A stretch of DNA of 64,000 bases. It comes from Aliiglaciecola sp. 3_MG-2023 (GTDB lineage: Bacteria; Pseudomonadota; Gammaproteobacteria; Enterobacterales; Alteromonadaceae). Below the pieces are notes generated by a model. It searched no databases. It saw nothing but the letters and a program-made list of their open reading frames with translations, and was not told the DNA's origin. This document shows, one piece after another, positions 32,753 through 41,998 of this stretch. The DNA lies in assembly GCF_030548205.1 (NCBI RefSeq), contig NZ_JAUORV010000011.1, forward strand, positions 1 to 64,000. Direction: 5' to 3'. Numbering within the stretch: the stretch's first letter is position 1; every line of letters begins with the position of its first letter. Position numbers and translations under genes: made by a program.

Positions 32753-33788
32753 TGCAGAAAAACGTTTTATCAATAACGTCAGTTCACTTTCATCCCAGCA
32801 TGTTCCTAAGCTTCATAAAGTTGTATGTGGCCTAGTCATTTCCTTGGTGATATGTGCCTCCCTGATTCTATGGTTTACTCCGTGGATGCAAACGGCGTAC
32901 GGCACTGGTGCAGTAGATTCCCTAGATCCTGTGGATAGAACGCAAGCTATCAGTGCGTTAGTTGATGGTCAAATTAAGCAGTGGCATGTGCGAGAAGGTA
33001 TGCAGGTAAAGGCTGGAGATCCTATTGTCACTTTGATTGATACTGATGCTGGTCGATTGGAAAAAATGCAATCTCAGCTTGCCGCAGCCAAAGCCGGTCA
33101 TCAGGCAAACGAGACTGCAGTGGCAAATGCAATGAATAATCTAGCCCGCCAAACAGGACTGCAAGAACAAGGATTAGTGTCTCGTAAAGAAGTGGAAGCG
33201 GCACAGATCAAAGTGCAAGAATTAAAGGCTAAAGCAGCGAGTTCATTATCGGCTATCAATGAGGTTAGTATGAGTTTGTCTCGGCAGTCTATTCAAACCA
33301 AAGTGGCCCCCGTGGATGGCACTATAATTCGTCTTTATTCGGGAGGCATGTCGACTTTTGTTAAAGCCGGTTCGGTACTCGGGCAGTTTATTCCGTTGAA
33401 TGCTAAGCGTAGCATTCGTATTACGGTTACTGGTCTAGATGCTCCCCTTGTTAAAAAGGGGGCAAAGGTGCGATTGCAATTCGAAGGTTGGCCCGTGTTT
33501 CAGTTTAGTGGTTGGCCGGGTAGTTCAATCGGTACGTTTGGTGGCGAAGTGGAGTATGTGGAGCCCGTTGCAAGTAATGTAGGGACGTTTCAAGTCTGGA
33601 TAGTACCAGATAAAAATGATGTACCATGGCCTAGAGAAAGTGCCACTCGTCTGGGAAGTCGAGTCAAAGCCTGGGTACTGTTAGAGGAAGTGAAGTTAGG
33701 TTATGAATTATGGCGGCAGCTAAATAACTTTCCTCCCCAGCAAACGGCTAAAGCAACTGATAGCCAATCAGAAACGGCAAGTTGGTAG
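32745..33788 (+). CDS. HlyD-family periplasmic adaptor
   Basis: 347 aa. Cytosolic N-terminus, one membrane helix (about 29-46), then a barrel-like/lipoyl region (RTQAISALVDGQIKQWHVRE, GMQVKAGDPIVTLI), a helical hairpin (about 105-180) with GLVSRKEVEAAQIK, and the returning lipoyl half (VAPVDGTIIRLYSGGMSTFVKAGS). It bridges an inner-membrane transporter and a TolC-type channel in type I secretion. Overlaps the ABC gene by eight bases and is six bases ahead of the TolC gene, so all three form one tripartite complex. Confidence 0.92.
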   Translation: MNSAEKRFINNVSSLSSQHVPKLHKVVCGLVISLVICASLILWFTPWMQTAYGTGAVDSLDPVDRTQAISALVDGQIKQWHVREGMQVKAGDPIVTLIDTDAGRLEKMQSQLAAAKAGHQANETAVANAMNNLARQTGLQEQGLVSRKEVEAAQIKVQELKAKAASSLSAINEVSMSLSRQSIQTKVAPVDGTIIRLYSGGMSTFVKAGSVLGQFIPLNAKRSIRITVTGLDAPLVKKGAKVRLQFEGWPVFQFSGWPGSSIGTFGGEVEYVEPVASNVGTFQVWIVPDKNDVPWPRESATRLGSRVKAWVLLEEVKLGYELWRQLNNFPPQQTAKATDSQSETASW

Positions 33789-33794
33789 CGCACG

Positions 33795-35225
33795 ATGATT
33801 AAATTACCTCTAAGCATAGTAACAGGCCTGCTTTGCGCTGGTTTACTAAATATCGTGTTTGCTAAGCCACCTCTAACAGCAAAAGCGCCCGCCCCAACGG
33901 TCTCAGAGCTAATCCAAGCCATGCAATACCATCACCCTTACACACAGGCCATTGCTGAAGGCGAAATTCAAAGTTCAGCTGAGGTGGATATTGCTTTGAG
34001 TGAGTTCGACCCTTTTGTTGAACAACAAACATCGAGTCGGGTGAGTGGATATTATGATGGTTTGGCACTACAACAACGAGCAGTAAAACCACTTTCATTT
34101 TTCAGTGGCGAGGTTTACACCGAGTACCGCATCGCCGATGGCGACTTTCCTATTTATGAACAAGAATACGAAACCCTCTCTGGTGGAGAAGCCAGCGTGG
34201 GTATCGCTGTCTCACTGTTAAAAAATAGAGAAGTCGATAAACGCAGAGTATGGTTAAAAAATGCCAGACTTGCAGGTATGCAGTGGCAAGCCCAAGCACA
34301 GGAGCTATTAAACGGTTTTTTGTATAAAGGAATTGCAGAGTATTTATCTTGGTATGAAAGTGCTTTGCAAGTTGTTGAAGTTGAGTCTTTATTAGCAACA
34401 GCTACTGAGCGTGAGCGAGCGCTTACTACCAGGGTTGAGAGGGGTGATTTGGCACGCGCCACGTTAACTGAATTTAGGGCCAATATACTAGAGCAACGTT
34501 TGCTGGTGGCAAAGCTTAAGCAAAAGCGCAATGGACATGCTCAATCGTTATCATATTATTGGCGCAACAGTACCGGAAAAATGCAATCTCTGGTTACTAC
34601 AGTAACACCCCCAGCCAATATAGAGTGGCCGTTTCATGTTACCAATACGCAGATTGCGCTTTTGCGTCAGCAAATAGGCCAACACCCAGAGTTAGCATTA
34701 TTACGTATGGATCAAAGCGTTGCACAGAACAAGTATGCATTGGCGGAAAATGCGCTTTTACCAAAACTTGATTTTAAAGCCTCCATTGCACGAGATATAG
34801 GTAGTGGGCCCAATTCACTTGACGGGACGGAAAGTAAATTGGGATTATCATTTTCATATCCCTTGGGAAATAGAAAAGCAAAGGCTGAGCAGGTGAAGCT
34901 GGCATCGAAACAACGCGAATTGAGTAATAAATACCTTTCCACTAAACAATCTTTAGAACAAGCTTTCGAAAAAGCCTACGAATATTGGATTCAGGCTAAA
35001 GATATCGCAGATTTACAACAACAAAACGCTGAGCTAGCACAGCAATTATCAAACATGGAGCGCCAGCGATTCGATGCGGGAGACAGTGATATGTTTACCT
35101 TAAATGCGCGAGTATCCAACGAAATTCAAGCGAAAATGAAAGTGATACAAACCAACATTGAGTTGCTAAATGCGGAATTGATGCTCTATCGCGTGGCGGC
35201 TATGTTGCACGATACACGCGTTTAG
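33795..35225 (+). CDS. TolC-family outer-membrane channel
   Basis: 476 aa. Signal peptide (cleavage near NIVFA-KPPL) and the usual two helical-barrel halves: long coiled-coil helices at about 120-215 and 375-460 and strand regions (FDPFVEQQTSSRVSGYYDG, LDFKASIARDIGSG, LGLSFSYPLGNRKAKAE). It should form the outer-membrane duct for the HlyD/ABC proteins encoded upstream. The operon-specific TolC suggests a dedicated export route rather than sharing the housekeeping TolC. No secreted substrate gene (RTX or bacteriocin-like) lies next to it. Confidence 0.92.
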   Translation: MIKLPLSIVTGLLCAGLLNIVFAKPPLTAKAPAPTVSELIQAMQYHHPYTQAIAEGEIQSSAEVDIALSEFDPFVEQQTSSRVSGYYDGLALQQRAVKPLSFFSGEVYTEYRIADGDFPIYEQEYETLSGGEASVGIAVSLLKNREVDKRRVWLKNARLAGMQWQAQAQELLNGFLYKGIAEYLSWYESALQVVEVESLLATATERERALTTRVERGDLARATLTEFRANILEQRLLVAKLKQKRNGHAQSLSYYWRNSTGKMQSLVTTVTPPANIEWPFHVTNTQIALLRQQIGQHPELALLRMDQSVAQNKYALAENALLPKLDFKASIARDIGSGPNSLDGTESKLGLSFSYPLGNRKAKAEQVKLASKQRELSNKYLSTKQSLEQAFEKAYEYWIQAKDIADLQQQNAELAQQLSNMERQRFDAGDSDMFTLNARVSNEIQAKMKVIQTNIELLNAELMLYRVAAMLHDTRV

Positions 35226-35280
35226 AGCAGCGATGCTTGTCGTTGCTTCATTGCTTACAATATTTAACAATGAATGAATG

Positions 35281-35422
35281 AATGCAAAGTGCGAAATGTG
35301 GAATTTTTGAAGCCACTGATTACAACATTGATCTTCACCTCAACAAACTAAAGAACACTACATTTAGCCGCTTTGAGACAGTTAGACTAGCTGAAAGTCT
35401 TGCTATTAAATTGCTCGAATAA
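35281..35422 (+). pseudogene. Decayed 3' end of a pentapeptide-repeat gene
   Basis: ATGCAAAGTGCGAAATGTGG at 35282-35301 matches 29759-29778, then after a deletion of about 90 bases the frame EATDYNIDLHLNKLKNTTFS and RFETVRLAESLAIKLLE matches the C-terminus of the protein at 29353-29991, ending at TAA 35420-35422. It is a direct copy on the far side of the LysR/ABC/HlyD/TolC block. No start or full repeat array remains. Confidence 0.85.
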
Positions 35423-35529
35423 GTCTAAATATGGATGGAGTCTTACAATGGATGAAATAATATTTTGTTGCATACATTGCTGAATATGCGTTTTTATAAC
35501 ATGAAAATTGAATGCAAATTAGGAGTGTT

Positions 35530-36369
35530 ATGAATATCCCGAAGTTGTTAATTATCGTTTTATGCTTTATTGCTAGTTGTGCGTTATGTGCGGCGCAAAG
35601 CAAGCCTGAAATAATGGCTAAAAGTCAATTTACGATTGGTGATACCATCGAATTTCATTCTATTGTGTTAGATGAAAGTAGAGTGCTTAATATCTACCTG
35701 CCAAGTAGCTATGACGCGGCTATTGATAAACATTATCCAGTTATCTATCTGCTTGATGGATCTGCTTCTGAAGATTTCATTCATTTAGCGGGCTTAGTCC
35801 AATTTGGCTCGTTTTCTTGGATAAATCAACTCCCCAAGAGCATTGTTGTAGGTATTGAAAATGTTGATAGGAAGCGCGATTTCACCTATCCCACTAATAA
35901 CCTTTTAGATCAAAAAGACTTTCCAACAAGTGGAGGCTCTGAACAATTTATTCAGTTTATCGGCACAGAAATCCAACCATTAGTCGAAAATAACTATCGT
36001 ACAAACTCGAAAAAAACCATTATTGGTCAATCATTAGGGGGATTGCTGGCCACTGAGATTTTATTCAAAGCACCCAATCTCTTCGATAATTACATTATTA
36101 TTAGTCCGAGTTTATGGTGGGATGATGAGTCACTATTAGAATTCGTAGCGTTAACCTCTAGTTCGCCCAAGTCCATTTATATAGGTGTAGGAAAAGAAGG
36201 TGAAATAATGGAGCGAGTAGCAAAAGCGCTATTTGAAAAAGTTAAAGCAAATACACCTTCGCACTATACCGTTTACTTTAATTATTTTGAGCAACTAAGT
36301 CATGGCGACACTTTGCATTTAGCCGTGTATGACGCATTTGATAAGATATTTAGAAGTAAAAAAGAGTAA
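35530..36369 (+). CDS. Exported esterase (enterochelin esterase/esterase D-like fold)
   Basis: 279 aa from ATG 35530 (AGGAG upstream). Signal peptide with cleavage near ALCAAQS. The mature protein is a pfam00756-type alpha/beta hydrolase: NIYLPSSYD, PVIYLLDGSA, the nucleophile elbow IIGQSLGG (Ser at about 168), ISPSLWWDD and a C-terminal His in LSHGDTLH. Family members split siderophore esters, S-formylglutathione or feruloyl esters; no siderophore genes are adjacent. It should act in the periplasm. Confidence 0.88.
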   Translation: MNIPKLLIIVLCFIASCALCAAQSKPEIMAKSQFTIGDTIEFHSIVLDESRVLNIYLPSSYDAAIDKHYPVIYLLDGSASEDFIHLAGLVQFGSFSWINQLPKSIVVGIENVDRKRDFTYPTNNLLDQKDFPTSGGSEQFIQFIGTEIQPLVENNYRTNSKKTIIGQSLGGLLATEILFKAPNLFDNYIIISPSLWWDDESLLEFVALTSSSPKSIYIGVGKEGEIMERVAKALFEKVKANTPSHYTVYFNYFEQLSHGDTLHLAVYDAFDKIFRSKKE

Positions 36370-36434
36370 GCATACTTGTTTAATCAGCAGGTCAGAAATC
36401 CAAATTTTGGCTTAAATTACGTTGAGAATTCCCG

Positions 36435-37370
36435 ATGAAAAAGAAGATTATCGCCGCGTTACAGATTGGCTCTTCCTCCCAAGGAACGGCGCAAACGTTA
36501 CAACTGATCTTAGGTTATAAAGAGCGTATTTTAGATTCCAAATGTGATTTGTTAGTGATGCCAGAAGCACTATTGGGGGGCTACCCCAAAGGAGCTGACT
36601 TTGGCACTAAAGTGGGATATCGAACGGAGCAAGGGCGTGAAGACTTTTTACATTACTGGCAGCAAGCAGTTGATATTGATGGTCCGGAAGTGCAAGAGTT
36701 GGTTGAACTGGCAAAAAGTTGTAATACGTCAATCGTGATAGGGATTATCGAGCGCGGTGGTTCAACTCTTTATTGCACGGCGTTATTCATTACCGAAAAA
36801 GGTGAAATTAATAAGCACCGTAAATTGATGCCCACCGCCAGTGAACGATTAATCTGGGGGCAAGGTGATGGTTCGACATTACCTGTATTAGAGGTATCTG
36901 CAGGGCGTATTGGTGCGGCCATATGCTGGGAGAATTACATGCCATTGTTACGCTCAGCCATGTATGCCAAAGGTATAGAAATTTGGTGTGCACCAACGGT
37001 CGACGATCGCGATATATGGCAGGCAAGCATGCAACACATCGCCTATGAAGGACGCTGCTTTTTAGTCAGTGCTTGTCAATATCAACCTGCACCGACTGCA
37101 GAAACCAGCATAGATCCATCTTGGCCAAAAGATAAACCTCTAATTAGAGGCGGTAGCGTGATTATTTCACCTATGGGTGAGGTACTAGCAGGCCCTATAT
37201 ACAATGAAGAGGGATTAATATGCGCTGAGATTGATTTAGACGAGATTGTTAAAGCTCGATATGATTTAGACCCCGCCGGGCACTATTCCCGTCCCGATAT
37301 CTTTCAACTGTCCGTTAACGAGCAAGCTCGTCCAGCAGTAACCATTGTGAAGCCTGAAAATAACAATTAG
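36435..37370 (+). CDS. Nitrilase/carbon-nitrogen hydrolase
   Basis: 311 aa with the complete catalytic triad: Glu44 (VMPEALLGGYP), Lys130 (NKHRKLMPT) and Cys164 (GAAICWENYMPL), the last in the CWEN(Y/L) form typical of true nitrilases rather than amidases. It should convert an organic nitrile to an acid and ammonia in the cytosol. It lies 85 bases before an aminotransferase gene and may be co-transcribed with it, hinting at amino-acid or aldoxime-nitrile metabolism. Native substrate unknown. Confidence 0.93.
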   Translation: MKKKIIAALQIGSSSQGTAQTLQLILGYKERILDSKCDLLVMPEALLGGYPKGADFGTKVGYRTEQGREDFLHYWQQAVDIDGPEVQELVELAKSCNTSIVIGIIERGGSTLYCTALFITEKGEINKHRKLMPTASERLIWGQGDGSTLPVLEVSAGRIGAAICWENYMPLLRSAMYAKGIEIWCAPTVDDRDIWQASMQHIAYEGRCFLVSACQYQPAPTAETSIDPSWPKDKPLIRGGSVIISPMGEVLAGPIYNEEGLICAEIDLDEIVKARYDLDPAGHYSRPDIFQLSVNEQARPAVTIVKPENNN

Positions 37371-37455
37371 TGATGTTTTGCTTGGCTAAAAATGGCAAAA
37401 TAATAGACCTTCATCTTTGCTTTAATTAGCAAATTATTTTCATCAATAAGTCGAG

Positions 37456-38640
37456 TTGTATCATTTGCAATATTCTCAACGTGCGCAAGGTATTTCCCCC
37501 TTTTTTGCTATGGCCTTTGGGGCTAAAGCTGCCGAATTAGAAGCCCAGGGGCATCATGTTGTTAAGCTAAACATAGGTGAGCCTGATTTTGGCGCACCAC
37601 CTGATGTGTTGCTTTCTATGCAGCAGTTAGCTACCACAGCCCCTCTTCCTTATACCTCAGCTTTGGGGTTGCCTGAATTGAGGGCGGCCATAGCGGGATT
37701 TTACAAAACGGCGCACAATGTTGATTTGAATCCTAACCGTGTGGTGGTAACCGCTGGGGCTTCTGCGGCTTTATTGTTGTTATCTGCGGCCTTTGTCGAT
37801 CCCGGTGATAAGGTCATTATGGGCGATCCCTGCTACCCTTGTAACCGTCAATTTATTAAGAGTTTTGGTGGGAACGTACAGTTGGTGCCCACCCAAGCGC
37901 AGACACGTTTTCAGTTGAACATGGCGTTGCTTGAAAAACATTGGCAACCGGGGACTCGTGGTTTGATGTTGGCTACGCCGTCTAACCCTACAGGTACGGC
38001 TGTCGCGCCTGATGAACTGGCGGCAATGTGTGAATTCGCAAAAAGCCGTGGAGCATGGCGCATTATTGATGAAATCTATCTAAATTTGCATCACGGCGAT
38101 GCCAATACTCAGCCCGTTACGGCTTTGTCATTTGATGCTGAGGCGTTGGTTATCAATAGCTTTTCCAAATACTTTGGTATGACGGGGTGGCGGTTAGGTT
38201 GGTGTGTAGTGCCTGAACGCGCGGTGCCTGTGATGGAACGCATGGCGCAAAACTATTATATTTGCCCATCTACGCTCGCCCAGAAAGCCGCATTAGCCTG
38301 TTTTACCCCTGCATCCATTGCCGTCTGCGAATCACGGCGAGAGACCCTTAGGTTTCGTAAAGAATTGGTGTTGGCGGGATTAAAAAAATGCGGTTTAGAC
38401 GTGCCCGTTCAACCAGACGGTGCGTTTTATGTTTACATCGACGTGAGCCGCACCGGACTTTCCGCCATGTCGTTTTGCGATCGTGTTTTACAGGAAGCCC
38501 ATGTGGCGCTAACGCCAGGCAATGATTTTGGTGAATACCAAGGCGACCACTTTGTACGTCTATCATTTGCTTCAGCAGAATCAGAGTTAGAGGAAGGACT
38601 GAAAAGACTTGCTGGGTTTATGGAGAAATGGGTGAATTGA
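37456..38640 (+). CDS. PLP-dependent class I/II aminotransferase
   Basis: 394 aa from TTG 37456; TTG 37465 is another possibility since no strong ribosome binding site decides. Fold-type I features: LNIGEPDFGAPP, TAGASAALLL, ATPSNPTG, IIDEIYLNLHHG and the PLP lysine Lys238 in NSFSKYFGMTGWRLGW. Sequence style is that of aspartate/aromatic-type aminotransferases of the AspC/AlaA subgroup. The amino donor cannot be inferred. Follows the nitrilase gene on the same strand. Confidence 0.9.
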   Translation: MYHLQYSQRAQGISPFFAMAFGAKAAELEAQGHHVVKLNIGEPDFGAPPDVLLSMQQLATTAPLPYTSALGLPELRAAIAGFYKTAHNVDLNPNRVVVTAGASAALLLLSAAFVDPGDKVIMGDPCYPCNRQFIKSFGGNVQLVPTQAQTRFQLNMALLEKHWQPGTRGLMLATPSNPTGTAVAPDELAAMCEFAKSRGAWRIIDEIYLNLHHGDANTQPVTALSFDAEALVINSFSKYFGMTGWRLGWCVVPERAVPVMERMAQNYYICPSTLAQKAALACFTPASIAVCESRRETLRFRKELVLAGLKKCGLDVPVQPDGAFYVYIDVSRTGLSAMSFCDRVLQEAHVALTPGNDFGEYQGDHFVRLSFASAESELEEGLKRLAGFMEKWVN

Positions 38641-38799
38641 AACTAAGAGATTAAAGGGGTGCAATTTTTCCCCTCGTGAGTTGCTGTATGACTTTGATTC
38701 GTCGGCTGCGAGGCTAAACATTATAAATGCAAATATCTCAATAGGATGCTCTTCCTATTTTGGTATTCAATTCGATTAGAGTAAAAAGGACGTAAGAAT

Positions 38800-39087
38800 A
38801 TGAAGATCTTAGGAATAGCGCTATTGAGTTTAACTATTTGTAGCTGCGCGACACAAACTTATAATGTAAATGGAGGCGGTGGTACTGAGCCAACGAAAGA
38901 AACAATGCAGCCATTTTTTGTTAGTGGAATTGGTCAAACGCAAGAAATGGATGCTGCCGCTATCTGTGGTGGCGCAGACAAAGTAGCTAAAGTTGAGTCT
39001 CACGTTTCATTTTTGAATGGTTTTTTAGGTGCGATTACATGGGGTATCTATACTCCAAGGCAAGCTAAAGTTTTTTGCATAAAATAA
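38800..39087 (+). CDS. Bor-family lipoprotein
   Basis: 95 aa. Signal peptide with lipobox LTICSC (Cys at about 16), then TQTYNVNGG, QPFFVSGIGQTQEMDAAAICGG and FLNGFLGAITWGIYTPRQAKVFC, which follow the Bor protein of lambda and its chromosomal relatives closely. Bor sits in the outer membrane and is linked to serum survival in E. coli lysogens; chromosomal copies in environmental bacteria have no known role. No phage genes surround it. Terminator downstream. Confidence 0.88.
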   Translation: MKILGIALLSLTICSCATQTYNVNGGGGTEPTKETMQPFFVSGIGQTQEMDAAAICGGADKVAKVESHVSFLNGFLGAITWGIYTPRQAKVFCIK

Positions 39088-39101
39088 AGTTGATATTAAG
39101 G

Positions 39102-39138
39102 TTTGCTAAAGCTGATAGTTATCAGTTTTAGCAAATTT
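39102..39138 (+). terminator. Terminator hairpin after the Bor-like gene
   Basis: Long stem TTTGCTAAA-GCTGATA / TATCAG-TTTTAGCAAA with a tiny loop, followed by TTT. Its near-symmetry would work in either direction. Confidence 0.8.
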
Positions 39139-39217
39139 CTGCATACAAAACGCGATAAAATTGTTGTAAACTTCAAACACTCGACGCTTAAAAAACAGCC
39201 AGATCAGTGAAAATATA

Positions 39218-40825
39218 TTGATTAAAAAAAGCGACTTTATTCTCTTACAGATAGCGTCCAGATATCGATTCAATGCAGGTAAAACAGCATTTATATGGTT
39301 ATTTCAACTTGCTATTATTGCGGTAAATACAGGCTGTGTATCTTTACCTAAAAATAATTCAGTTCGGAGTTTATCCGTGATCGCACCTCCCGACGCAGTG
39401 TTAAGTCAACTTGCATCTGCCAATACACCATCAAATCCAAATGAATCATCCTTTGTCTTTCTCAGTGACGGTGCAGATGCCTTTGTCGCCAGAATGGCAT
39501 TAGCGTCCAAGGCAGAAACCAGTATTGATGTGCAATATTATATTTGGCACAACGACGTTACAGGCAATTTGCTGGTAAATGAATTGATTAAATCTGCGGA
39601 AAGGGGCGTGAGAGTGCGTATTTTAGTGGATGATATTAACTTTTCATCTGCCAATGATGATGCACTCGCCTTACTTGCAAGTTACCCCACAGTTTCGGTA
39701 AGAGTGTTTAACCCTTTTAACCGAAAAGTGGATAAAGTTAGCCAGATGGTGCTCCGCTTTGGTGACATCACCCGGCGAATGCACAACAAGTCTTTCGTGG
39801 TAGACGGCCAAGTTAGTATTCTTGGTGGACGAAATATTGGGGATGAATATTTTGGCGCCAATAGTCAGTTAGAGTTTGCTGATCTTGATGTGCTTTCAAT
39901 TGGGCCAATAGTCGCAGACGTTTCATCGGTATACGATTTATATTGGAACAACCCTTTAGCTTACCCAATTGAATTGCTTCGCCCTAAGATGTTCGATAAA
40001 CAGTACATTGATAAAAAGCGCGAAGAATTGTTTGATTTTGCACTTGAGCAACAAAACTCTGTTTATGGGGATAAAGTTCGTGCGTCAAACTTTCTGAAAC
40101 AGTTACTGGAGCAAAAGCTTTCATTTTTCTCCGGTAATGTTGAGTTGATTTACGATGATCCTGATAAAATTTCAAGTAGTCGGGATCAAACTGAACTTCA
40201 CCTGATCAGTAAATTAGCACCGAAAATACATAATATTCATAAAGAGTTACTCATTATTACACCTTATTTTGTGCCAAAAGATAAGGGCTTAGATTTTCTG
40301 CTGGCCCTTGAAAAAAAAGGAGTGCAAGTTAGGGTTGTTACTAATTCATTAGCATCAACAGATGTCTCTATGGTGCATGCTGGCTATAAAAATGCCCGTA
40401 AAAAACTACTTAAGGCTGGTGTTGAGCTGTATGAAATGAAAGCAGATCCAAGTGCCCTAAAAATGCCTAACAAAACAAATTTTGGTTCTTCAAGAGCGAG
40501 TCTGCATGCCAAAACTTTTGCAATTGACCGTGAGACTTTATTTGTCGGCTCGTTGAATGTTGACCCTAGGTCTTTTACTGAAAATACCGAGATGGGCATG
40601 TTAATTCATTCCGAAGAGGCCGCGCAAATTCTAGGGGAATGGTTTGACTCAGATCTCAAACAAAGCGTTTACACGCTGTCTTGGGATGAGCAAAGTGGTA
40701 ATATAATCTGGACAGACTACAATGATGGTGATGTGAGAAAATATTCCCACGATCCTGATACAAGTTGGTTACTTCGACGCTGGGTAGACTTTTTAAGCTT
40801 GTTGCCAATAAAGTCTCAACTCTAG
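39218..40825 (+). CDS. Phospholipase D-family protein (cardiolipin synthase C-like lipoprotein)
   Basis: 535 aa from TTG 39218. Two PLD HKD motifs: HNKSFVVD (His189) and HAKTFAID (His430), each followed by GGRN or GSLN as in cardiolipin synthases. Overall length and order resemble E. coli ClsC/YmdC. The N-terminus has a hydrophobic stretch with lipobox AVNTGC (Cys40), so it may be an envelope lipoprotein. It likely joins or transfers phosphatidyl groups. The start codon is uncertain; no partner YmdB-like gene is adjacent. Confidence 0.88.
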   Translation: MIKKSDFILLQIASRYRFNAGKTAFIWLFQLAIIAVNTGCVSLPKNNSVRSLSVIAPPDAVLSQLASANTPSNPNESSFVFLSDGADAFVARMALASKAETSIDVQYYIWHNDVTGNLLVNELIKSAERGVRVRILVDDINFSSANDDALALLASYPTVSVRVFNPFNRKVDKVSQMVLRFGDITRRMHNKSFVVDGQVSILGGRNIGDEYFGANSQLEFADLDVLSIGPIVADVSSVYDLYWNNPLAYPIELLRPKMFDKQYIDKKREELFDFALEQQNSVYGDKVRASNFLKQLLEQKLSFFSGNVELIYDDPDKISSSRDQTELHLISKLAPKIHNIHKELLIITPYFVPKDKGLDFLLALEKKGVQVRVVTNSLASTDVSMVHAGYKNARKKLLKAGVELYEMKADPSALKMPNKTNFGSSRASLHAKTFAIDRETLFVGSLNVDPRSFTENTEMGMLIHSEEAAQILGEWFDSDLKQSVYTLSWDEQSGNIIWTDYNDGDVRKYSHDPDTSWLLRRWVDFLSLLPIKSQL

Positions 40826-40904
40826 ATTTTTAATAGGTTTAGGGGCCTCAAACAACAATAGAATATCAGAGTGAAGTTCATATTCCTTCGATAAGGCTAA
40901 CCCA

Positions 40905-41084
40905 TTAGTTTTCGTTTTTACCTTCGATGGCGCGAATTTTTGAGTATATTTCTTCTGCCTCATAGGTGAGTTGCGAATAGCTTTTGATATCGCCATTTCG
41001 TTGTGCATGCATTGCCTTTTCTAATTTCATGGCATGCTGTTTCTTGAGTTTTTTAGCCGGGTCGCTTTTAAAGAGTGAAAACAT
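40905..41084 (-). CDS. Small DUF6435-like protein
   Basis: 59 aa, MFSLFKSDPAKKLKKQHAMK at the N-terminus, then LEKAMHAQRNGDIKSYSQLT and a helical end. It matches the pattern of a small, highly charged, coiled protein family (DUF6435) common in marine gammaproteobacteria. Function unknown. The start is firm: ATG (minus, 41084) follows AAGGAATTATATA. Convergent with the PLD-family gene. Confidence 0.8.
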   Translation of the reverse strand: MFSLFKSDPAKKLKKQHAMKLEKAMHAQRNGDIKSYSQLTYEAEEIYSKIRAIEGKNEN

Positions 41085-41333
41085 TATATAATTCCTTTAT
41101 AAATTACAGCTTCTACGTACAAACATCGAAAAGGTTTAAAATTCGTTTTATTGGTTTCGGTGCAACAAACTAACAAATAATGCCTAGCCAGTTAGAATAT
41201 ATATCAAAATTTGCTATCTTAGGGAGTTCCAAATGCGTAGCCAACGTTACCGAATACTCTGCATAACGATGGCTATAAAAATACAAAGTAAGTTTACAGA
41301 AACTGCCAAACCCACCACCACAAGGAGAGTTAT

Positions 41334-41696
41334 ATGAATGATAAGAAAGAAGAATATTGGGGAATGCCGTTAAATACTTATTGTATGCTGATTCATTTGA
41401 GTCAGCTAACCAGTATTATCATTCCAGGGTTGGGATTTATCTTACCTATCGTTATGTGGGCAACGAATAAAGATAAACATGAAGCTATCGATATACATGG
41501 CAAAATCACGGTTAATTGGTTAATTAGCCTTTTTATCTATTCAATAGTTTGCGGTATTTTAGTGTTTTTAATTGTCGGGGTTTTTGGACTAATTATATTG
41601 GCCATACTTAACTTAGTGTTTGCTATTATCGCAGCAATCAAAGCCAATAATGGTGAGGTTTGGGTTTATCCCCTTAGCATTAAGTTTCTTAAATAA
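41334..41696 (+). CDS. DUF4870-family membrane protein
   Basis: 120 aa. Three membrane segments (about 15-42, 58-78 and 80-106) with the family motifs HLSQLTSIIIPGLGFILPIVMW and HEAIDIHGKITVNW. DUF4870 (Tic20-like) proteins are widespread small integral membrane proteins with no assigned function. ATG 41334 follows AAGGAGAG. A strong hairpin terminator follows. No partner genes. Confidence 0.88.
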   Translation: MNDKKEEYWGMPLNTYCMLIHLSQLTSIIIPGLGFILPIVMWATNKDKHEAIDIHGKITVNWLISLFIYSIVCGILVFLIVGVFGLIILAILNLVFAIIAAIKANNGEVWVYPLSIKFLK

Positions 41697-41709
41697 TTGG
41701 CTCTTCAGT

Positions 41710-41753
41710 GCCACAGAAAAAAATTGATAGACCCCCTCTGTTTTTTCTGTGGC
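41710..41753 (+). terminator. Terminator hairpin after the DUF4870 gene
   Basis: GCCACAGAAAAAA pairs with TTTTTTCTGTGGC across an 18-base loop; symmetric, so potentially bidirectional. The rest of 41754-41998 shows no gene. Confidence 0.75.
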
Positions 41754-41998
41754 TATGACGACCTTGAATCTGTGGCCTTTGGCTAGTAAAAGTTAAAGCA
41801 CCTCAAGTGTATCACTCCCCTGCGCGACCACATTGCGTGGTTTAGCATGAAAATTTTGACTATCATTATAAGAATATCAACAATCATCAAATTTATTGGT
41901 GGTTGTTATTGTTCAATGATGTTCGAAGTCGGTCTGAAGTGAAAGCAAGACATTAGGTGTCTCAAGCCAACATTGTAAAAACACTATTAAGGATGCTA

